From positions 118,501 through 182,500 of the forward strand of contig JAEMWC010001186.1 in assembly GCA_016490735.1 (NCBI GenBank): a stretch of DNA of 64,000 nucleotides. Reading direction: 5' to 3'. Source of the stretch: Pachyseris speciosa (taxonomy: Eukaryota; Cnidaria; Anthozoa; Scleractinia; Pachyseridae). The notes below the pieces were generated by a model. It did no database searches and had not been told where the DNA came from. It worked only from the letters and a program-made list of their open reading frames with translations. This document shows positions 38,649-49,430 of this stretch, in pieces. Each line of letters begins with the position of its first letter. The stretch's first letter is position 1. Made by a program: the position numbers and the translations under genes.

Positions 38649-39045
38649 AGGCTGCCCCCAGGTTTTAGACAGTTGCTAATAGGTGGTTCAAAAGAAACCG
38701 AGCCATGTGAAAAATAAACTGCATAATATTGAAACGCTTTTGGTTTCCACAGGCAGAATGGCCACGACAGAAAATTTGAGTTGTCTTTATAGCCCTTCCA
38801 ATTGGAAAATAACAATATATAGGGGGTTACCAAGCTCATTTTTCAGCCATCGTCACGTAAACTTAAATGTAACAGATGTTTTTTGACGGTACCACCGTTA
38901 CTATGTTAACCTAAATTATGTAAGAAAAAGGCCATTACATTTTCACTAATGACTAGGCTTTTTTAATACTGAATGTATTGTTTTATAAACTAATAAAGAT
39001 TGAAGGATATGATTCAATATCATCTCTCGCTAACTCGGAAAAAAA
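38649..39045. other. Gene C / gene D tail-to-tail spacer
   Basis: The spacer between the gene C stop (38048) and the gene D stop (40344) is 2.3 kb. This part has no ORF with motifs. Confidence 0.4.
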
Positions 39046-39239
39046 TTCTCTCAACAGGAGCCAACCTTCATTAGTCCTGCAGATTACCGACTTCGGATGC
39101 TCTACCAGTGCACCACGCGACACTCCTGGGAACTTAGGCCGTTAAACTAGGTCCATTTCACAATCCTCGTGCATACTGCTAGGGTGAGAATGTCGATAAG
39201 TGGCAAATTGGTGAAAAGAGTTATCTCCTGTTGAGAGAA
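39046..39239. mobile_element. MITE around a tRNA-like segment
   Basis: TTCTCTCAACAGGAG at 39046 mirrors CTCCTGTTGAGAGAA at 39225-39239, with GGAAAAAAATT and AATTTTTTTTC outside. Between them, the minus strand has a degenerate tRNA-like GGTGCACTGGTAGAGCATCC. Confidence 0.65.
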
Positions 39240-39793
39240 CACGGAATTTTTTTTCTTTTTATTCACGTTTGCGAGTGACCGACAGTATTGAATAATCAAA
39301 TCTTTCACTCACTTGACGCGCGAGAAATTCGTCGTCTCACTCATACAACTGATAAAGATTGGTGAGTATATGTAAAACGCAACTGATGTAAATTAGTGCA
39401 TACACTCAGATTTTTCACACTCATTTTATTTGTAGAGTTATTTTTTATAAGTAACTCGAACAACGGTCGCAGTAACAAATCCCTTAAACGATACTAGCTA
39501 ATAATACCCACTCTTTTTTATCTAAGCAATCTCACAGTTCCTTTCTTTTTTTTTTTTTTTTTTTTTCATTTTTATTTATTCGTTTGTTTTATAGCCGATG
39601 CTATTTTTTAGGGAAGTGACCCCAGCTGAAGCCCAGAGATCCAATTGTTAACGACTTGCAAGTTATAAGTGAGTTTTGACCATATCTCGGTAGAAGTACG
39701 CTGCCAAGATCTGAAAAGAAATGAGATTTGTGTTATACGAGTTGAAAAGAGGCATCTTTGGAAACAATAAACAGTGTATGATTTATTACATAT

Positions 39794-39796
<3 letters not shown>

Positions 39797-39827
<31 letters not shown>
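39797..39827. repeat. (AT)n microsatellite
   Basis: About 15 AT units preceded by ACACACATAT. Confidence 0.9.
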
Positions 39828-40220
39828 TACAATTATGGACGTATTCACTTTGTTGGCAAATGACCTGGTAATAGGGCTTCCTACAGTTTCATACTTTACA
39901 CGAGTCCGCTCTAATTACCTCAAATTGCCTCCGCTCTAATTACCTCAAACCAGTTTTGGTTACAACTAATGAATAGGTGCCGACTGAAGATATCGGCGAA
40001 ACAGTGTTCAAATCTCACTCTTAGGGCTATCGATTACCAAGGAAAAAACTTGCGGCAATGCCAATAACCAAGCTCCGTTTTAGTAACATCCCGTTTTTAA
40101 TCAAGTAAATAAATATAATCTTAAAGACAATGTTTCATTTTTCTATTTTTTTTTTTGTTTTCATTCACAAGAAATAGTATAATTAGGTGTATTCATTGCA
40201 ATCGACAATTTTTCTGCAAC

Positions 40221-40317
40221 TAACCTGCGTGACAGGCGACAGAAATGGGATGGAAATGGGGGGAGCGGCGCGTTTCTCCCTTCCCTCTCCTCCCTAGCCC
40301 TTGCTACGCAGGCTATT
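40221..40317. repeat. Short repeat related to the 50-51 kb fold-back ends
   Basis: ACCTGCGTGACAGGCGA at the left and CTTGCTACGCAGGCT at the right resemble the termini of the element at 50050-51306. It lies just downstream of gene D. Confidence 0.5.
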
Positions 40318-40343
40318 CTGTAACGCACTTACAAATTAGCTTC

Positions 40344-40669
40344 TCATGGAAGCAGTGTGTGAGAGAATGAGTACGTGAACATCTCCGTCTGTGTTTCTTG
40401 GTGGCATCGTTCATTCATTCTGTTATGACCATCATTTGTTGCTGTATCACCGCCAGCCTCGTTCCCTTTAATAGCAGAAGCAACGTTAGGCACTTCGACT
40501 TGTCCACTTTGCTGCAGCTGGCTTTCGAAGGCGCTCGTTCCATCCAAACCAATGATTTCCTGCTGCATATCATTCAGAGGAAGAATTACAGCCAGACAGC
40601 ACGAAAATGAACAGTGCGGATTTTTGCGCCATTCACTAAGGTACTGATAAAGGTGTAACAGGTATTGAA
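40344..40669 (-). CDS. Gene D terminal exon: last helix end and cytoplasmic tail
   Basis: Acceptor TTTCCAG, joining as V-QYLLHLYQYLSEWRKNPHC, then SFSCCLAVILPLNDMQ and a hydrophilic tail ending ETQTEMFTYSF...LLP and TAA at 40344-40346. Phase agrees with the donor at 41881. The sequence is typical of the intracellular C-terminus in this coral family. Confidence 0.85.
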
Positions 40670-43600
40670 CTGGAAACAAACAAGAAATAAGCAGTTTCAT
40701 TGCAAGATATATCCCGTCGTTATCAAGAGATTATTTCTATTTAACTCGTTTCCACTTTTCACCTAACAGAAACTATTCACATATATTATCGCCGGCAAGG
40801 AATCATCTCAACTCCCATTTGTTCTTAGTTGACGTTTATGAAGTACCCCTTAAAGACAGTTAGTATCATTAATTAGCTCTATAATCCAGCAGAAATGCTG
40901 CACATTTCCAAGTACTTCCTTCATAGCGGACTTTTTTTCAAACAATATAATGAGCACGCCACATTCTTCAGAATATTTGCATTTCAGAAGAAGTATTTTG
41001 TCAGATTAGGCTAAAACCATGGACAATACAACAACCAAGTGACTTGCAGGGGAGAAGAAGTTTCAGTTCCCACTTTGGGTGTTTGAAATTCAAATTAAAA
41101 CGTTTTCTATTTATAGGATGCACTTGCTTCTACTGTTCTTTACAGTACTTTGGCCACCGGATCGCATAAGCACCAAGGTATCAACACACAGATGACTAGA
41201 AATGAGTTTTTTTGTAATATCTTAAAGTTAAGTTACTGTCGGCAATGGTTGTAGAAATACCATTTGTCCTACGACCTATCTCGAGGAATACTCATCAAAC
41301 TATACAAATTGACCCACCGATGTGGTTGTAACTGAGCTTTGTGTTAAAGCCAAGGGCAAAGGAGCCACCGACAGGCTAGCTCAGTTGGTAGAGCACCGGA
41401 CTATCGTGCGGGAGGTCGCGGGTTCAAACCCCGGCCGGACCAACACTCAGGGTCTTTAAATAATTGCGGAGAAATTGCTGCCTTTGTAATGACATCCACA
41501 AACGGTTGGACTTGCTAGTCTTCTCACAGTACTTTTACTTAATCTGATTCTCTGGGACGTAAACAAACACTAGGGACAGAACAGATATCTGAAAGTAGCC
41601 ACCCCTAATGTCTGTCCTATTTTATTACGGGGGCACTCATTAGTTACTTCATTAATAGTAAACTGCACAAGTAGTCTGGTCCCCCGGCCAGTGTTGTAAA
41701 TTAACCCTGAAAAGCCCCGACGGGGAACTCGGTGTTTATGATTAATTTGCTGCGTTCTTTACGTTAGCCCTCTGTTATCAGTTAGAGTATATAACATGTT
41801 TTGGACTTAACGAACTCGATTTCAAACGATAAAAAATGAGATTACTACATTTTTCTACCGAGATGATCGTGTTAACTTACCAACGATGAGGCCGACCACC
41901 AAAGTATTTGCTCCAATCACCAATAACTTGAAAATGAATGCGTCTGTGTACGGGCCAGGGGAGCCTGGTATGTTCTCCGCTGGAATCCTGCTCACCGCCC
42001 CAATGCCCAAGTTTACAGTTGTAACAGCAAGGGACGTAACCATCAATCTGTTCTCGAAAACATCTTGTATGGGACCCATCCAGGAGTAAAGCACTCCATA
42101 CATTCCAGCAAAAACCCAAGCTAATCCAACGTAGGACCTACTCTCTTGACCCACTAGAATCAGACCAGAGGTAAGGACAACCTTACGACCTACCTCAACC
42201 AGTTCCCAATACCAAGTGCGACGTTTGTAGTTTTCAAAAAGGAAACGCAAGCCTGTGACCATTTCAGTGCCAGAGCCTGAATCCAGGGAGTTTTCGGCCC
42301 TTCCTGTAGTTGAAATGACACTTCGTTGTCGCCAAAGGGCGATGAATGAGGCGACCGGGAGTACAAAGATATAGACAATAGAAATGTACCCTGCAATGAC
42401 CATCTGATTGTACTTTAAACCTTCGCATCGAATACTGTAGTCTTCCTTCATGTACGTAAAGCAGAAAGTTTCTTTCTCATCTCTGCAAAGTTCTTGGCAA
42501 GCGAATGGCAGGACAATAGCTGTCTTGAAGCAAGTACCGAGGTACGTCACATACAGGATAAAAAACAAATTTTTGTACACAAGCTCTTTCGTCTACGAGA
42601 TTTTGACTGCCTTCATTTCCTTATCCAACTGTCCATTTCTCAAGATCACCACTTTCTGTACTCCAAAGACGACAAGAGAAACAGCGATGACGGCTGCGTT
42701 TATTGTCATCGTTGCGATCATATTTCCAAAGGCATCAACTTGTAGGCCTGAGATGAGGCACTGAATCGGTGCAATTTGAAAAATGTTCATCTGAAGTATT
42801 TCCGAATACCTGCCGATTACCTCTAGGGAATCAGGCCATTTTATGAAGGAAAAGGCTTCCAGTAAACCGTTAGTGACCTGATAAAACCCAATAACGATCT
42901 TGAATTTGGAAAGAAAAGTGTCAACAAAGTGGCGTCCTTTGTCCTTTCTTATCTTTCGTTTGCTTGTCAACACCAAAATTGCAACGATTATCAACAAAAC
43001 CGCTCCAACTATGGCCAGCTGCCCTATCATCCACGTTTTAGATGGACAGCGTTTGCACACTTGAAATTGCTTATAATATCCAGGACTGCATACTGCACAA
43101 AGAGGACCCTCGTAGCCGTTCTCGCAGAGAGAGTCCAAATCACCCTTGCAGGATTCCTTTCTGGGGCACATGTACGGAATGGGAATAGGATAAGGATATT
43201 TAATATCATCAGAGCCCAGCGCTGGACGTGGTGTCAGTAGGTTTCTTATATAATCTTTGTATCGAGATAAGTGGGTCGAGTTTCGCCAATCCCACCAATA
43301 GCCTGCTTTCAAAGACGCATAGTCATCCTGGCATTTCAGTCCACCTTTTCCACACTTTACACATTCAGCGAACATATTTATCCGATAAAACCCTTTCAAG
43401 CATTGGCAAGCGCGGTATCCAGCAAAGAAATCAGTTTCTGTTCCTGTGAAATAAAATATGAAGAACAATTATCGATTGAAGAAAGGCGCACGCCTTGCCG
43501 CGGTGGGCCATTTCAACCGCCTTCCCCTATGAGATATAAGAAGTCATATGATTAGACTTCGATAAACTGTGTAGCACAGATTTTATTAATAAAACACACT

Positions 43601-46600
43601 AAAAATTAGTTTTAAATGCCAGACGTTTCAAGGCTGCTCCCTCTTCCTGACGGTGAATCAGAAATGCGTAACGAAAAAAAATTGTATCTGCGCGCACGTC
43701 ATACTATGGTGGCCTAAGACTGCCATAACAAAAAACCCAATTTCTTAACAAGTTTCTTGTAAATTTATGTTTTATTTGCTTTTTTGGGTGTATTGGTTTA
43801 TTTTTATTTTAATGTTAGTTTTTTTTTTGTTTAATCACAGAAATATTTTAACTTAAAATAAAAAGCAAATAAATTCAGAAATTATTTTCAATGAAAAGAA
43901 AATATCTCAAGAACAGAATAAAAACGAAATGATTTTAAAATGAATTTATTTCCAACGAAAACAAAATTTTATGTTTCAAAAAAATTGAAACTAATTTAAA
44001 AAAAATATATTTGAAAAGAAAGGCATTGTAAACTAAATTAAAAGCAAAATTGTCCATGGCCTATCGTTGCCATAGCAAAAAAAAAAAAGGCGTGTGGCCT
44101 ATCGTTGCCATAGACCAGAATGCATTTCGGTGCATCTGTTTTCAAGAATGGCTGCCGGAGGTCAAACTTGGAGTAAGTTTAAAGATAAAATGAAGGAGCT
44201 GCGCCAAGGGAAGAGAGCCAAAAAGGATTCTAGTAAGGCAGCCAAAGAGCTTGAGACCTTAGTTGTACAGCACCTTAGCGCAGAGGTTTCGGGAAAAGCA
44301 CAGAAATACTCTCGAGTTGGTGCGCGCGAGTTCGTGTCCTTCGAAGACTTCGACGAAATCTCCATCAGCAACATCAAGAGAGCTTGCATGAAGCACTTCG
44401 GTATGTTGGAAACGATGTCATTCTGGTATCCCGTCAGTTTATCGTGACCATCGAGGGAGTGCACCCAGTTTGAGCCACGTGATGTGAAGTTGCTTTTAGG
44501 CTTCTTCTTCTTGAATTGAGGAGCTCTTTCCTCGAGAGCAACTGGGTCCACATTGTACATCACTACATACACAACGTCTCGTGGAACATTTAGCTCGTGA
44601 ACCTGCCTTAGTTTTTTGTGCAAAGCTCTATATCCAAGAAGTTTACCTGGGCCATCCATTTCTTGTCTCACGGCAGTTTCGATCTCGCCAAGCTCAACGT
44701 TACGGTCAGTGTACCGGATGTTAAAATACTCAAGTCGTCTGTCCAGAGACCGAAGACTCCACGCATATTGATCAAAATCCCTACACACGAAGTCTAAGAT
44801 CTCTCTGCGTCTAAGATCTTCTTTTACATATCGAGCTAACATATCTTTTAGATCGTCGTCCTGCTGCCACTCTTCGTTTCGAATCCGTGCAGTCGCCATC
44901 TTGAAAACAGATGCACCGAAATGCATTCTGGTCTATGGCAACGATAGGCCACACGCCTTTTTTTTTTTTTTTTTTTTTTGCTATGGCAACGATAGGCCAT
45001 GGACAATTTTGCTTTTAATTTAGTTTACAACGCCTTTCTTTTCAAATATATTTTTTTAAAATTAGTTTCAATTTTTTTTGAAACATAAAATTTTGTTTTC
45101 GTTGGAAATAAATTCATTTTAAAATCATTTCGTTTTTATTCTGTTCTTGAGATATTTTCTTTTCATTGAAAATAATTTCTGAATTTATTTACTTTTTATT
45201 TTAAGTTAAAATATTTCTGTGATTAAACAAAACAAAAATAAAAATAAACAAAATAAAAATAAACCAATACACCCAAAAAAGCAAACAAAACATAAATTTA
45301 CAAGAAACTTGTTAAGAAATTGGTTTTTTTGTTATGGCAGTCTTAGGCCACCATACACGTCATTTATTTTAACAGAAATTACCTGATAGCTTGCCAGTGC
45401 TATCTTTGAGAGTTTAAAAGTGGTAAAAAGTAATTGAAATCGATGTTAAGCTCACTTCAATGGAGTATCTGATAACGACAGTTCATTTGGGCTTCAAAAC
45501 GGCGCCTGTCAAGTGTGTCTCGAAAGCCAGAGCGGATCACAGAAACTTGCATGTTACTTGCGTTGTGGCCTGTTTATGTAACGTGATGACCAACGGGGAG
45601 ATCTGTCAATTTGGTCGATCTGATAAGCTCCCTGAAACTTTTACCCCCAACGTCGTCCTGTTTTGCTGATTTAGATCTTACTGCATTTGCCACATTTGAT
45701 GAGGTAGACGACGTTTTAACTTGTGCAAGTGTACTTCGATCTGATGGAGATACGCCCCCCAAATGGTATGTACACAGGTGTTGCGCCGGGTTCTGCCACA
45801 AGGGAAAGCACCACATTCTTAGGCAGACATAAATTTCGAGTTTAGGTTTATTCTCACCAGGGAATTCCACAGGTTGTTATCTCGGCGGTACGTGCTCAAA
45901 AGCCATACAGGTTAGTAGATGGCTGCAGTATCTGGATCATTACGCGGAAGGTGGTAATTTCGTGACAGAATAGACTGGATCCGTATGTTGGTAGGAAGGT
46001 ACGTCAAGACTAGAGGTATTGTATATTGCGGTTCAGCTTCATCCCTATGTTCTGAGACGACGGCTCCACCAGGGGTAGCGGAAATTTCCGCACGGGCTCT
46101 TAGAACCATCTGTGGTGGGTAGCTACTGCGTCTAAAAAAAACGCTCTTGATTTGAAAGCCATCATCCTCTGCATATGCGCCGTTTTGAGGCCCAAATGAT
46201 CTTTCCTTATCAGTTACTCCATCCAAGTGGGCTTAAAATTAATTTCTATTACCCTTGACTGCTTTTAAACTTTCAAAGCTAGCGCGCGAAAGCTATCAGT
46301 TAATTTCTTTTAAAAGTAATGACGCGCGCAGATACAATGTTTTTTCGTCCCGCATTTGCCACTGAGGAAGAGGCAGCAGCCTCGAAACGTCTTGTATTTA
46401 AAAGTACTTTTTAGCACATTTTCAAAACATTCATTCAAGTCATAACCGATTCACTAACAGACCACCCGATGAAACAATAATAAAAACATCATATCGCCTT
46501 AAAGCGGCCAAATAAAAAACAGTATCATCAAGATACTACAAACGACTAACGAAACTGATATATAGGGAAAGAGGAACATGATTTTTCATATATTTGTCCT

Positions 46601-49365
46601 GAATGATGGAAACAGATGAAAAAGGCCTATTCGTTTAGAAGAAGGCTTTTACCCTACAAAATTTGATCATGCGTAAAATGTAACGGAAGTATCACGCTTT
46701 CCTCACAAGGCAATCAGAAGAAAGTTTATGCTGCACGTCGCAGCTCCAACAGAGCTTAAATTCTAAGCTGTCTCTAGTGCTTTTATGTTGCGGTTTTTGA
46801 TCGGAATCGACAGAATTACACTGTAATGTGTTCGGTACTTTTATAATCAGTTGCTAATATAATTCAACTACTGAAATTCACAAGTTGGTTCATAGGAGCT
46901 CTTTCACTATTATTGATCCAGCTAAGAGAGAATTATGTGATATTGTAAATTAATCAAGGTGTTTTTTGTCCACGAGATGCTAAACATTCATGAATGCTGT
47001 TAGTGATACAACTATCATTTCATTGTTTACCTTGAGGACACGGTTTGCAGTCTTGAGGTTGTTTTCCAGGTGCCTTGTCAAACGAAACAAAAGAACCGTT
47101 TGGACAGAGCTTGCAGTGCGTAGCTACGTGTCCCACATCGTCAGAGTAATGACCACCTAAACGGACGTGAACACAATTGGTAACGATCTCCAAATAACTA
47201 ACAGAAAATACAGATCAAGAATATTACATCTCAAGGTGGAAAAATGGACAGGTGTGCTACTTAAAAAAAGAGAGACCTTCTTCTGCTCATGTAATTGTAT
47301 TATTGTACAAGACGTTTATTGTACGAAGTCACAGCCCTCGTTAAATACCTTAAATTTTGGACACTTCCATTTCCTAACAGTATACGGGACGTTTCTCTAA
47401 TGAACCCAGTCTGATAACTTAGTTCGAATGATTCTTTTGCAATCCCGTGCTAGAGCATCAGAACTAGTGATCGGAAGGGCAAAGGTTCGACTACTGTTCT
47501 GAGCTTGAAGACAGATTGTTAGAAAGACGTCAGAATCAGTTAACATGTGAATTAAGAGTTATCAGAAAATTAAGTTCATATGTTCATTATAACCTCGATG
47601 TAAAGAGCAAAACCATTCCAGAGGCCTCGTATTCAATGGCTACTGGCAGAACCTAATTCCCACTTGCAGCAATAATAAGTTCGCTTATTCTCTCTGCCTT
47701 ATATCTCATTTATATTCAAGAATACAAGAGGACACTTCAAAAAGCACATGTATATGTTTCAGCTGGATTTCTAGCAGTTATCTTATCTTTAAAAAGTACG
47801 GTAAAACGTTTAGTATATTAACTTTTGAAAATTTTATGATTAATGTAGTCTGGGGGTGAGGAGTCCGTCGTCTTCGATCAAGACAGTGAAGGTTAGCACC
47901 TATATAAATATCGCTTAAAACAAAATAGCAATCAGCTATAATATCATGAAAAGCCTTGGACATTTTTATTTACCTGGAGGACATAATGTACAACCGTGCT
48001 TTCCTCTTGACGTGGAGTTTGAAAATGTCCCCACAGGGCAAGGGAGGAAAGTATAAAACATGCTATCTGTGCGATTATTGGGTATTCGGCTGAATCCCGA
48101 GGCCATGAGAGCTGAACTAAAGGCGATACCGGCTCGCGATGTCGGGGAATAAACTTCGACGAGTTGTGCATCAGAATCAAGAGGATTCCTAAGACACAGG
48201 AAAAAACGAACATCTTTTGTGAGTAAATGCAGTTTTCACCAATGATAGACCAATGATAGACCAATGATGATGATGATTCTGTTACTATTTGCACATCCTT
48301 GGGATGGCATATGTTATCGTTGAGAACGGGATGAGGGAATGCTGGCTCGCAAATTTCAGTCTAGTTTGTATGCTATTTCTGTGCTTTGTTACGGCATGAA
48401 AAAAAAAAAACACGAAATCCCTGATTATCTATTAGCTTATACTTGTTTGTATAATGTGTAGATACATAATCGAATACCGATAACATTCTTCCTGAGAGGG
48501 CCAGGCTTCATTTTCTTGTGAGTGTCTAAAATTTCAAGTCTTACTTGATACTCCAATCTAAACACTAGTATTAAAGGAAACAGTAAGCAACCCCAGATCT
48601 CTTCAAAATGGAAAGCAGACATCGAAATGTTCAACAGTTTTCACTTACACATATACTGTGCACCTCTTGCTGGAAGTCTCGTATTTGAGTGTTCCAACAG
48701 TTCTGTTCTTGATCAGGCTGATAAGTTAATACCCATTAACAAGTCATCAACAATGAATAAACATCTATATACTAAATGAATAAATAAATGGTTTGTGAAC
48801 GAAATAAATCCAAGGCAAGTGAGAATTTTAACGGCATTTTTTTTTTCATCATTTACATATCTTTGACAGTTAAAGACTTTAAATATTAATAGTTTGAAAT
48901 TTTATTGCAGTTTAGCCTTTTGTAATTTTATATTGGAAAGCCAAGGGATAAAATATAAAAATAAAATATAAAAATAAATTCATATAAATTGAACCGCTGC
49001 TGCTGAGCGAAATAAATCTGATTCTGCAGCCTTTCTTCTAATTGACACGTGGATTTTATAGGTTGGCCATCTTCGAATTGAGGAATAAATTGGGACATTA
49101 ATTGCCACTTGGTTGGCATTGTTTCAATCAGCATAAGACAATGTAGTCTCAGCTGAGTTTTAGCTCAATTATAATTTCAATACATTACATTTTAGAGTCG
49201 AAGCTAAGAAGACCAGATAATGACTCCATACGTAGTATTTTCAATTTCATCCGCAGCAAGTATCTGAAAGTGGAAACTACATACGTGGGTAAAATGAACA
49301 ACATGGGTTCAAAGAATAATAGCATATATACAAAACACAAAAACAACAGACAAATCATACAACAG

Positions 49366-49430
<65 letters not shown>

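Larger units (their letters stand above)
43703..45355. mobile_element. 1.65-kb TIR transposon, internally deleted, two convergent genes
   Basis: Terminal inverted repeats of about 450 bp start TATGGTGGCCTAAGACTGCC at 43705 and end with the complement at 45355. CACGTCAT flanks both sides (43695-43702 and 45356-45363), a probable target duplication. The TIRs run right up to the start codons of two facing ORFs (44148 plus, 44899 minus), which meet at about 44403-44417. The minus ORF has an integrase-type fold, so IS3EU-like is my tentative family; this needs a search. Confidence 0.75.
43611..46403 (-). mobile_element. Penelope-like element, split by a nested transposon
   Basis: Inverted terminal pieces at 43611-43702 and 46319-46403 share GCGCGCAGATACAAT, CGCATTT and AAGAGG...GAAACGTC blocks. 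Between them are coding remnants (45440-46226) and the TIR transposon at 43703-45355, which inserted with flanking CACGTCAT. Inverted terminal repeats with hammerhead-like cores are known for Penelope-like elements. It lies in the intron of gene D between 43443 and 47031. Confidence 0.7.

Noticed and set aside
39961..39998. CTGAAGATATCGGCGAAACAG as a third hammerhead
   Set aside because: CTGANGA and GAAAC are present, but the bases between cannot form stem II.
41374..41447. Functional tRNA gene
   Set aside because: A- and B-boxes are present but the acceptor arm does not pair; followed by a SINE body.
48649..48717. Possible minus exon PDQEQNCWNTQIRDFQQEVH between good splice sites
   Set aside because: Its phase (0-0) does not fit the next exon at 48188, which needs one leading base; joining would give a stop.
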